A stretch of DNA of 64,000 nt, taken from the NCBI RefSeq assembly GCF_016616885.1, contig NZ_CP067102.1:1082501-1146500 (forward strand), in the 5' to 3' direction. Position numbers and translations under genes: made by a program. Under the pieces are notes generated by a model. The model was not told where the DNA came from. It ran no database searches and worked only from the letters and a program-made list of their open reading frames with translations. Every line of letters starts with the position of its first letter. Position 1 is the first letter of the stretch. This document shows, piece after piece, positions 57,850 through 64,000 of the stretch. This DNA comes from Bradyrhizobium diazoefficiens (GTDB lineage Bacteria; Pseudomonadota; Alphaproteobacteria; Rhizobiales; Xanthobacteraceae).

Positions 57850-58851
57850 ATGAGCGGTTTCGATATTTTCGCGATTGTTCTGGTGTTGCTCGTGATTGTT
57901 ACGCTGATTGCCGGCGTGAAGACGGTGCCGCAAGGCTATGACTGGACCATCGAGCGGTTCGGCAAATACACCCAGACGCTGAGCCCCGGGCTCAATCTCA
58001 TCGTGCCGTATTTCGATCGCGTCGGGCGCAAGATCAACATGATGGAGCAGGTGATCAACATCCCCGAGCAGGAGGTGATCACCAAGGACAACGCCACCGT
58101 GACGGTGGACGGTGTCGCCTTCTTCCAGGTGTTCGACGCCGCCAAGGCGAGCTACGAGGTTGCCAATCTCGAGCAGGCGATCATCGTGCTGACGATGACC
58201 AACATCCGCTCGGTGATGGGTTCGATGGATCTCGACCAGGTGCTGTCGCACCGTGACGAGATCAATGAACGCCTATTGCGCGTGGTCGATGCCGCGGTCT
58301 CGCCGTGGGGCCTCAAGGTCAACCGCATCGAGATCAAGGACATCGTGCCGCCTGCCGACCTCGTCGAGGCCATGGGCCGACAGATGAAGGCCGAGCGCGT
58401 CAAGCGCGCCGACATCCTTCAAGCCGAAGGTGCGCGCCAGTCCGAGATCCTGCGCGCTGAGGGTGCCAAGCAGGGCCAGATCCTCCAGGCCGAAGGCCGC
58501 CGCGAGGCCGCCTTCCGCGACGCCGAGGCGCGCGAGCGGTCGGCGGAAGCCGAGGCCAAGGCCACGCAAATGGTTAGCGATGCCATTGCCAAGGGTGACG
58601 TGGCGGCGTTGAACTACTTTATCGCCGACAAATATATCAAGGCGTTCGGCCAGTTGGCGGAATCGCCGAACCAGAAGGTCATCATGCTGCCGGTTGAGGC
58701 GATGGGCATGCTGGGCTCGCTCGCCGGCATCGGCGAGATCGCCAAGGCGACCTTCGGCGAAAGCGCGGTGTCTGCTGCTGCTGCCGCCCGTCGCGGCGGG
58801 TCGGTGCCATCCTCCGCTCCGACGCCGCCGGCGGTGCCGCCGCGACAGTGA
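57850..58851 (+). CDS. SPFH/band 7 (stomatin-like) membrane protein
   Basis: A 333-residue protein with one N-terminal membrane helix ([20 protein letters not shown]), then an SPFH domain ([20 protein letters not shown] to [15 protein letters not shown]) and a coiled-coil rich in E/A/R/Q repeats (about 180-240). The tail is Pro/Ala-rich. Such proteins form large ring-like membrane assemblies, often with an NfeD partner, which is encoded next. GGAGGAATT precedes ATG 57850, and a hairpin (GCGGGAA/TTCCCGC, 57818-57837) stands just before that site. Confidence 0.9.
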   Translation: MSGFDIFAIVLVLLVIVTLIAGVKTVPQGYDWTIERFGKYTQTLSPGLNLIVPYFDRVGRKINMMEQVINIPEQEVITKDNATVTVDGVAFFQVFDAAKASYEVANLEQAIIVLTMTNIRSVMGSMDLDQVLSHRDEINERLLRVVDAAVSPWGLKVNRIEIKDIVPPADLVEAMGRQMKAERVKRADILQAEGARQSEILRAEGAKQGQILQAEGRREAAFRDAEARERSAEAEAKATQMVSDAIAKGDVAALNYFIADKYIKAFGQLAESPNQKVIMLPVEAMGMLGSLAGIGEIAKATFGESAVSAAAAARRGGSVPSSAPTPPAVPPRQ

Positions 58852-58908
58852 TAGGATCAGCGCATGGCCCTCCGATAGGGGCATGCGCCAATTTTTAGAG
58901 GTCGTGTC

Positions 58909-59352
58909 ATGACCGACATGTTCGTATCGCTCGGCAACTGGAATTGGTTGATCTTCGGCTTCATCCTGATGGCGCTGGAGGTCATTGCGCCGGGCGTGTT
59001 CCTGTTCTGGCTCGGGCTCGCCGCGCTTCTGGTCGGCCTGACCTCGTTCGCAATTGTCATATCCTGGCAAATTCAGCTCGTGATGTTCGCGGTGTTCGCA
59101 GCCGCTGCTGTGCCGGTGTGGCGCCGGCTCGCCCGGCCGAAGCTCGACGTGAGCGCAAGCCCCTTCCTCAACAAGCGCAGCGAGGCGCTCTTGGGCCGCG
59201 AGTTCACGCTGGAAAAGCCGATCATCGACGGCAACGGCACCATGCGTATCGGCGACACGGTGTGGCGCGTGGCAGGCCCGGATACACCGGCGGGCACGCG
59301 GGTGAAGGTCGTGCAGGTGGATGGTGCGAATCTGACGGTGGCGGCGGCGTAA
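58909..59352 (+). CDS. NfeD-family membrane protein
   Basis: A 147-residue protein. Two to three membrane helices (WLIFGFILMALEVIAPGVFL, FWLGLAALLVGLTSFAIVIS) precede a small soluble OB-fold domain (LLGREFTLEKPIIDGNGTMR and VWRVAGPDTPAGTRVKVVQV). This is the short NfeD1b type lacking the protease domain. It works with the stomatin-like protein encoded 57 bp upstream in membrane organisation. The family pairing is well established; the cellular role here is not. Confidence 0.88.
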   Translation: MTDMFVSLGNWNWLIFGFILMALEVIAPGVFLFWLGLAALLVGLTSFAIVISWQIQLVMFAVFAAAAVPVWRRLARPKLDVSASPFLNKRSEALLGREFTLEKPIIDGNGTMRIGDTVWRVAGPDTPAGTRVKVVQVDGANLTVAAA

Positions 59353-59373
59353 TTCGCTGTCATTGCGCCGGAC

Positions 59374-59712
59374 TTAGACGCCTCTCGTGCGGCTCCACCT
59401 CTCAGCAAACCGGTGCAGCGGCATGAACGTCTCGCACAAGTCCCGCCCCAGCGCCGTCAGCCCATAACCGCCGTTATCGCCCAGTTCCACAAACCCCGCC
59501 TCGCGCAACTCCGTCAGTCGGGTCTGCAGCACCGTGGGCGAAGCCTCGTCGCAGGCCGTGCGCAATGCGCGCGAGGTGAGGGGAGCCTCGCGCAATTCCC
59601 ACAGGATCCGCAGGCTCCAGCGCCGGCCCAGGAGATCGAGCAGCGCCATGATCGGCCGCCCGGTACGCGAGCCGCGTACGCGGCGCTCCCCTGATGCTGC
59701 TTGTTTCCCCAT
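59374..59712 (-). CDS. HxlR-type winged-helix regulator
   Basis: A 112-residue regulator. LLDLLGRRWSLRILWELREA near residue 25 is the HxlR hallmark, followed by the recognition helix (ASPTVLQTRLTELREAGFVE) and the wing. Such proteins act as dimers on palindromes and often sense quinones, electrophiles or aldehydes. It starts at ATG 59712 and is divergent from a carboxymuconolactone decarboxylase-like gene, with two perfect operators between. Autoregulation plus control of the divergent gene is the natural reading. Confidence 0.85.
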   Translation of the reverse strand: MGKQAASGERRVRGSRTGRPIMALLDLLGRRWSLRILWELREAPLTSRALRTACDEASPTVLQTRLTELREAGFVELGDNGGYGLTALGRDLCETFMPLHRFAERWSRTRGV

Positions 59713-59730
59713 TGGTCTCCTCTTGCATCT

Positions 59731-59771
59731 TGCTACATATAATGTAGCATGATGCTACAGTAATTGTAGCA
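59731..59771. promoter_or_regulatory. Two tandem perfect operators for the HxlR regulator
   Basis: TGCTACATATAATGTAGCA (59731-59749) and TGCTACAGTAATTGTAGCA (59753-59771) share perfect TGCTACA/TGTAGCA arms with 5-nt centres. Their centres are 22 bp apart, two helical turns, so two dimers would bind the same face. Confidence 0.8.
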
Positions 59772-59783
59772 AGGAAGAAGCAC

Positions 59784-60335
59784 ATGTCATCCCCCTCGCC
59801 GCGTATTGCCCCGCTCGCGCCGCCTTATCCCCCGGAGATCCAGGCGCAGTTCGATCGCATCATGCGCGGCGCGCCGCCGCTGGTGTTGTTCCGGGTGATG
59901 GCCGGCCACACCCGCGCCTGGGACAAGTTTCGCGCCGGGGGACTGCTCGATCCCGGTGCGCTGTCGTTGCGCCAGCGCGAGATCGTCATCGATCGCACCT
60001 GCGCGCTGAACAAGTGCGAGTATGAATGGGGTGTGCATGTCGCGACCTTTGCGGCGCCGGCGAACCTCACTGAGGATGAGGTCCGCGCGACTGTCGCGGG
60101 CGACGCGAATTCACCCTGCTGGTCACCGGCCGAGCAGGCCTTGATCGCGGCGGTGGACGCGTTGCACATCAGCGCGACCTTCACAGACGCCGAGTTCGCC
60201 ACGCTGTCGGCGCACTACGATGAGGCGCAGATTTTGGAAGTCATGCTGCTGTGCGGCTTCTACCGCACGGTGTCGTATCTGGCGAACGGCCTGAAGCTGC
60301 CGCTGGAGGAGAACGCGGCGCGGTTTCCGGCGTAG
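59784..60335 (+). CDS. Carboxymuconolactone decarboxylase-like (AhpD-fold) protein
   Basis: A 183-residue protein of the CMD/AhpD fold. LSLRQREIVIDRTCALNKCE near residue 62 and EWGVHVATF hold the family core; two cysteines (CALNKC) and the histidine seven residues later could form a redox or proton-relay centre. The second half contains EQALIAAVDALHISATFTDA. Possible activities are gamma-lactone decarboxylation or peroxide/electrophile defence; the adjacent HxlR regulator hints at the latter. It starts at ATG 59784. Confidence 0.82.
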   Translation: MSSPSPRIAPLAPPYPPEIQAQFDRIMRGAPPLVLFRVMAGHTRAWDKFRAGGLLDPGALSLRQREIVIDRTCALNKCEYEWGVHVATFAAPANLTEDEVRATVAGDANSPCWSPAEQALIAAVDALHISATFTDAEFATLSAHYDEAQILEVMLLCGFYRTVSYLANGLKLPLEENAARFPA

Positions 60336-60346
60336 AGAGAGGCACC

Positions 60347-61354
60347 CTACGCCACGCCCGCGCGCAACAGATCGTGCAGATGCACGATGCCGACCACCTT
60401 GTCCGCCTCGGTCACCACTAGCGTCGTGATCTTGCGGGTGTTCAGCACCTCGATCATTTCGGTCGCGAGCATCGAGGGCGGCACCGTCTTCGGCTGCCTG
60501 GTCATGATGTCGTCGACCGACGCCGTCAAAAGATCCGGCCGCATGTGACGGCGCAAATCGCCGTCGGTGATGATGCCGACGGCCTCGTTCGTCTCGTTGA
60601 CGATGCAGACGCAGCCGAGCCCCTTGGCCGACATCTCCATCACCGCGTCCGACATCTTGGTGCCTTCCGGCTTCACCGGGATCTCCCCGCCGGTGCGCAT
60701 GTAGTCGCGGACGAATTTCAACATCGCGCCCAGCTTGCCGCCGGGATGGAAATGGGCGAATTCCAGCGCGGTGAAGCCGCGGCCTTCGAGCAGCGCGATG
60801 GCGATGGCATCGCCGATGGCGACCTGCATCATGGTCGATGTGGTCGGCGCCAGGTTGTGCGGGCAGGCTTCGCGCGCCTTCGGCAGCTCGATCACGATGT
60901 CGGCGGCCTGGCCGAGCGAGGACGCCGCGTTCGACGTCACCGCAATCATCGGGATCGCGAAGCGTGCCGAGTAATTGACGAGGGTCTTCATCTCCGGCTG
61001 CTCGCCGGACCAGGACAGCGCCATGATGACGTCGTCGGTGGTGATCATGCCGAGGTCGCCATGGGCGGCTTCAGCGGTGTGAACGAAGAAGGCCGGCGTG
61101 CCTGTCGAGGCCAGGGTCGCCGCGATCTTGCGCGCCATGTGGCCGGACTTGCCCAGCCCGGTGACGATGACGCGGCCCTTGGCGTTGCGGATCAGGTCGA
61201 CCGCCTTGGCGAATGCCTCGCCCAGCGGGCCGCGCAGGGCGGCGGCAAGCGCGTTGATGCCGCCGCTCTCCGTCTCCAGCGTGCGGAGCGCGGATTCGAC
61301 GCTTGTCGGGGTGGAGCTGGATGATGAGGTCATCAGCGGTTTCGAACTCGGCAT
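60347..61354 (-). CDS. kdsD: Arabinose-5-phosphate isomerase (KdsD/KpsF)
   Basis: A 335-residue enzyme interconverting ribulose 5-phosphate and arabinose 5-phosphate, the first step toward Kdo for lipopolysaccharide. The SIS domain shows VIVTGLGKSGHMARKIAATL near residue 62, HTAEAAHGDLGMI near 92 and SWSGEQPEM near 113. HNLAPTTSTMMQVAIGDAIA leads to the C-terminal pair of CBS domains (IITDGDLRRHM and LVVTEADKVVGIVHLHDLLR). Start choices are ATG 61354 (used), ATG 61405 or ATG 61333; the N-terminus is poorly conserved. It ends convergent with the AhpD-fold gene. Confidence 0.88.
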   Translation of the reverse strand: MPSSKPLMTSSSSSTPTSVESALRTLETESGGINALAAALRGPLGEAFAKAVDLIRNAKGRVIVTGLGKSGHMARKIAATLASTGTPAFFVHTAEAAHGDLGMITTDDVIMALSWSGEQPEMKTLVNYSARFAIPMIAVTSNAASSLGQAADIVIELPKAREACPHNLAPTTSTMMQVAIGDAIAIALLEGRGFTALEFAHFHPGGKLGAMLKFVRDYMRTGGEIPVKPEGTKMSDAVMEMSAKGLGCVCIVNETNEAVGIITDGDLRRHMRPDLLTASVDDIMTRQPKTVPPSMLATEMIEVLNTRKITTLVVTEADKVVGIVHLHDLLRAGVA

Positions 61355-61547
61355 GTTCTGGTCCAGGAAGGAGGGGCGTCGGCCCGTTGCCGGTCTGCTT
61401 AGCACGCCCCGGCCCGTGAGGCGACGCGAGCTCCAAGACCCTCAACGGGTCATTAACCATAATTGTTTTAACTCCATTAACGATGGTTCCCGCGAGTTCG
61501 CGGAAGGCTGTCGATGAAGTGTCTGATTTCGTTGGAGTTCTTCCATC

Positions 61548-63293
61548 GTGGGGTCGCCTCCAGGTAGGGGCCGGAGCAGTCGCGCGTACGTTTTTCGCGC
61601 CGCTTTGCCATGCCTGCTGCTGACCGCGCTGGAAAGCGGCCCTGTGGCCGCCCAGAGCCTCACGCCCGACCTGTTCAATCCCAACCGCGGCGGCTTTGCC
61701 GCGCCTGACACGCTGCCGACGCGACGCACGGCGGGCGTGCCGCAGGCACCGTCGGATGCGCTCCCGGCGCCGCCGGATCCCAACGACGATCGGCGCAAGA
61801 AAAGCGATGCGCCCGCGCCGTCGCGCGTCGGCCAGATCCCGACCTACGGCCTGCCGGCCGCCAACGGCGCGAGTGGCTCCGGTTACGATTCGCTCAATCG
61901 CAAGCGTCAGCAGCCAAAGCTCTATCCGGGGCAGCCGAAGCCGAAGAAGCCCGCAGGTCCGGGCTCGCCGGTGCCGTCGGCGACACCGACGCTGTCCCCT
62001 CTCGGTGCGCCCCGCATTGCGCCGCCGCCGTCGGAGACCGCGAACAAGACGCCGGTGCCGCCGGCGATGGCGGGCACCGTGCCCGGCCAGCCGCAGCGCC
62101 GTCGCCTCAAGGCCGACGACGATGCCTTCGGCGCGGTCGGCGATTACGCCGGCAGTTTTCTGATCAAGGGCGGGCTCGAACTGTCCACCGGCTACGACAC
62201 CAATCCCGCGCGCCTGCAGAAGCCGGTCGGCTCGCCGGTCTATGTCGTCGCGCCTGATCTTCTCGTGATGTCCGACTGGGAGCGCCACGCGCTGGTCGCC
62301 GATTTGCGCGGCTCGTTCTCCGGCTACACCAACAACATGCCGGCGACGATCGACGGACTTGCCTCGCCGTCGCCGGTTGAGATCGACCGCCCCGATTTCA
62401 CCGGCCATGTCGACGGCCGCTTCGATGTCGATCGCGATCTCAAGCTGACCTCGCAGCTGCGCCTGCGCCTTGCCACCGACAATCCCGGCAGCCCGAACGT
62501 GCAGGCCGGCCTGCAGAAATATCCTGTCTACGCCGCCTATGGCGGCACCTTCGGCTTCGACCAAACCTTCAACCGCTTCCAGGTCGCGGCCGGCGCCACC
62601 ATTGATCGCACGGCCTATACCGACTCCAAGCTCACCGACGGCTCGACCTCCAGCAATGACGACCGCGACTTCAACCAGTATGGGGGCGTCGGGCGTTTCT
62701 CCTACGAGCTCAAGCCGGGTCTAAAACCCTTCGTCGAGATCGAGGGGGACAACCGCGTCCACGACCAGCCCGCCGACCGCAACGGCTATCTGCGCGATTC
62801 ATCCGGCGGCTATGCCAAGGTCGGCTCGTCCTTCGAGTTCTCGCGCATCCTCACCGGTGAGATCTCGGTTGGCTATTCCGCGCGCAACTATGTCGACCCC
62901 AGGCTAAGCCAGCTCTCGGGCTTCCTCACCTCGGGCTCGCTGATCTGGAACGCGAGCGGGCTGACGACGGTGAAATTCAACACCGACACGCAGATCGCGG
63001 AAACCACGATCCCCGGCTCATCGGGCGTGCTGGTGCACATCTATGCCGCCGAAGTCGACCACGACTTCCGCCGCTGGCTCACCGCGATCGGCAAATTCAC
63101 CTACGGCACCTACGACTATCAAGGCCAGAATCGCAACGACAAGACCTACTCGCTCGAAGGCAACCTGATCTACAAGCTCAACCGCAACATCTGGATCAAG
63201 GGCACGCTGCGCCACGACATCCTGGATTCGAACCAGCCGGGCTCGAGCTCGCAGGGGACCGTGATGATGGTCGGGGTGAGGCTGCAGAATTAG
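61548..63293 (+). CDS. Outer-membrane beta-barrel protein with Pro-rich N-terminal region
   Basis: A 581-residue protein. The signal peptide (YVFRAALPCLLLTALESGPV, cleavage near AAQ-S) is followed by about 150 Pro/Arg/Lys-rich residues (QPKLYPGQPKPKKPAGPGSP), then alternating amphipathic strands from GGLELSTGYDTNPARL to the C-terminus. It ends in strand VMMVGVRLQN, fitting insertion as a barrel of 16 or more strands. The start is GTG 61548 with GGAG ten bases upstream; no in-frame ATG exists. Substrate or polysaccharide partner unknown. Confidence 0.75.
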   Translation: MGSPPGRGRSSRAYVFRAALPCLLLTALESGPVAAQSLTPDLFNPNRGGFAAPDTLPTRRTAGVPQAPSDALPAPPDPNDDRRKKSDAPAPSRVGQIPTYGLPAANGASGSGYDSLNRKRQQPKLYPGQPKPKKPAGPGSPVPSATPTLSPLGAPRIAPPPSETANKTPVPPAMAGTVPGQPQRRRLKADDDAFGAVGDYAGSFLIKGGLELSTGYDTNPARLQKPVGSPVYVVAPDLLVMSDWERHALVADLRGSFSGYTNNMPATIDGLASPSPVEIDRPDFTGHVDGRFDVDRDLKLTSQLRLRLATDNPGSPNVQAGLQKYPVYAAYGGTFGFDQTFNRFQVAAGATIDRTAYTDSKLTDGSTSSNDDRDFNQYGGVGRFSYELKPGLKPFVEIEGDNRVHDQPADRNGYLRDSSGGYAKVGSSFEFSRILTGEISVGYSARNYVDPRLSQLSGFLTSGSLIWNASGLTTVKFNTDTQIAETTIPGSSGVLVHIYAAEVDHDFRRWLTAIGKFTYGTYDYQGQNRNDKTYSLEGNLIYKLNRNIWIKGTLRHDILDSNQPGSSSQGTVMMVGVRLQN

Positions 63294-63381
63294 CCGGGCG
63301 ATGGATCTCGTTCGCGCTCTCGCCACTCACTTTCGCGGGCGATGACACCGGTTGAAAATTTAGCGGCGTAGCGAGCCGCGC

Positions 63382-64000
63382 CTACCGCGGCAGATCCGTC
63401 TTCCCCATCAGGAACGTATCGATCGACCGTGCACACAGCCGGCCTTCGCGGATCGCCCACACCACCAGCGACTGGCCGCGGCGCATGTCGCCGGCCGTAA
63501 ACACGTTCGGGCGCGAGGTCTGGTAGTCCAGCGTGTTGGCCTTGACGTTGCCGCGCGGATCGAGGTCGACCGCGAGCTGCTTCAACAGGCCCTCGTGGAC
63601 GGGGTGGACGAAGCCCATTGCGAGCAGGATCAGCTCGGCATCGAGCTCGAACTCGGTGCCTTCAATCGGCTTGAACTTGTCGTCGACGCGCACGCAGTGC
63701 AGCTTCTTGACCTTACCGTTCTCGCCGGAAAACTTCTGCGTCAGCACGGCGTATTCGCGGATCGCGCCTTCGGCCTGGCTCGACGACGTCCGCATCTTCA
63801 GCGGCCAGTTCGGCCAGGTCAGGCCCTTGTTCTCGCGCTCGGGCGGGGCGGGCATGATCTCGAGCTGGGTCACGGAGAGCGCGCCCTGGCGCAGCGAAGT
63901 ACCGATGCAGTCCGAGCCGGTGTCGCCGCCGCCGATGACGACGACATGCTTGCCACCGGCCAGAATCTCGGTGACGCCGTTCAACGGTTCGCTGGAGACG
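63382..64000 (-). CDS. gltD: Glutamate synthase small subunit, C-terminal part (5' end outside window)
   Basis: 206 codons of the NADPH-binding subunit of glutamate synthase, which passes electrons from NADPH to the large subunit for glutamine-to-glutamate conversion. [20 protein letters not shown] is the second nucleotide-binding fingerprint. [20 protein letters not shown] and the final [20 protein letters not shown] with [15 protein letters not shown] are diagnostic for GltD. The frame continues through the right edge, so the N-terminal iron-sulfur part is not seen. Only repeat fragments lie between it and the barrel-protein gene. Confidence 0.92.
   Translation of the reverse strand, partial: VSSEPLNGVTEILAGGKHVVVIGGGDTGSDCIGTSLRQGALSVTQLEIMPAPPERENKGLTWPNWPLKMRTSSSQAEGAIREYAVLTQKFSGENGKVKKLHCVRVDDKFKPIEGTEFELDAELILLAMGFVHPVHEGLLKQLAVDLDPRGNVKANTLDYQTSRPNVFTAGDMRRGQSLVVWAIREGRLCARSIDTFLMGKTDLPR

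Noticed and set aside
1..64000. tRNA, rRNA, transposase, integrase or prophage genes
   Set aside because: No sequence or protein feature of these was seen anywhere in the window; the only repeats are short palindromic intergenic elements.

Overview
This 64 kb window is high-GC chromosomal DNA from an alphaproteobacterium, almost certainly Bradyrhizobium or a close relative in the Nitrobacteraceae. The evidence is the divergent phyR / nepR-ecfG stress locus, tandem DUF3551 secreted proteins, homospermidine synthase with an alphaproteobacterial ornithine decarboxylase, an alphaproteobacterial Zur box, and the many short palindromic intergenic repeats typical of that genus. I see no rRNA, tRNA, insertion sequence, integrase or CRISPR array.

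Layout. 0.2-3.6 kb: a small catabolic group (GntR regulator, PhyH-type dioxygenase, NAD(P)-binding/SAF-domain dehydrogenase). 3.7-6 kb: tandem alpha/beta hydrolases and an alkyltransferase-type DNA repair gene. 6-17.5 kb: an acyl-CoA catabolic island holding two CoA ligases (one of the feruloyl-CoA synthase family), a thiolase, a TetR regulator, an HSD10-like dehydrogenase, three acyl-CoA dehydrogenases, a nitroreductase, and an enoyl-CoA hydratase gene that has lost its middle. 17.5-19.4 kb: the general stress switch ecfG-nepR / phyR. 19.5-28 kb: a SnoaL-like protein, a small secreted protein, htpG, an RND pump subunit without an adaptor, two DUF3551 proteins and an orphan Bug-type binding protein. 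28-32.5 kb: a FATP-type acyl-CoA ligase, then three overlapping genes for a carrier protein, a stand-alone adenylating ligase and a ketoreductase. 32.6-36.4 kb: small genes, a DUF3095 cyclase-like protein, DUF2147, GNAT and superoxide dismutase. 36.6-41.5 kb: a zinc-uptake operon under a Zur box (His-rich peptide, znuCBA, COG0523 GTPase, WD40 protein). 41.7-44.9 kb: a 1048-residue FG-GAP/AIDA-repeat surface protein. 45-50.9 kb: MgtC-like protein, a predicted EcfG-controlled small protein, and polyamine synthesis (hss, ridA, GNAT, odc) with a long structured odc leader that fits the speF RNA motif. 51-64 kb: M3 peptidase, DUF1007-NicO metal transporter, MAPEG protein, hemH, a DUF534-type binding protein, an SPFH/NfeD pair, an HxlR/carboxymuconolactone decarboxylase-like divergent pair with two perfect operators, kdsD, an outer-membrane barrel protein and the 3' part of gltD.

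Connections. The stress sigma factor encoded here probably drives other genes in the same window: perfect GGAAC-N16/17-CGTT promoters lie just upstream of sodB and of a 112-residue membrane-anchored protein, and a one-mismatch copy precedes a small secreted protein. The Zur box contains a perfect TATAAT, so Zur binding would block the zinc operon promoter directly. The best candidates for undescribed biology are the ACP-ligase-reductase trio, the His-rich first gene and WD40 last gene of the zinc operon, the FG-GAP/AIDA protein, and the EcfG-linked small proteins. All assignments come from reading the sequence; no database search was run.
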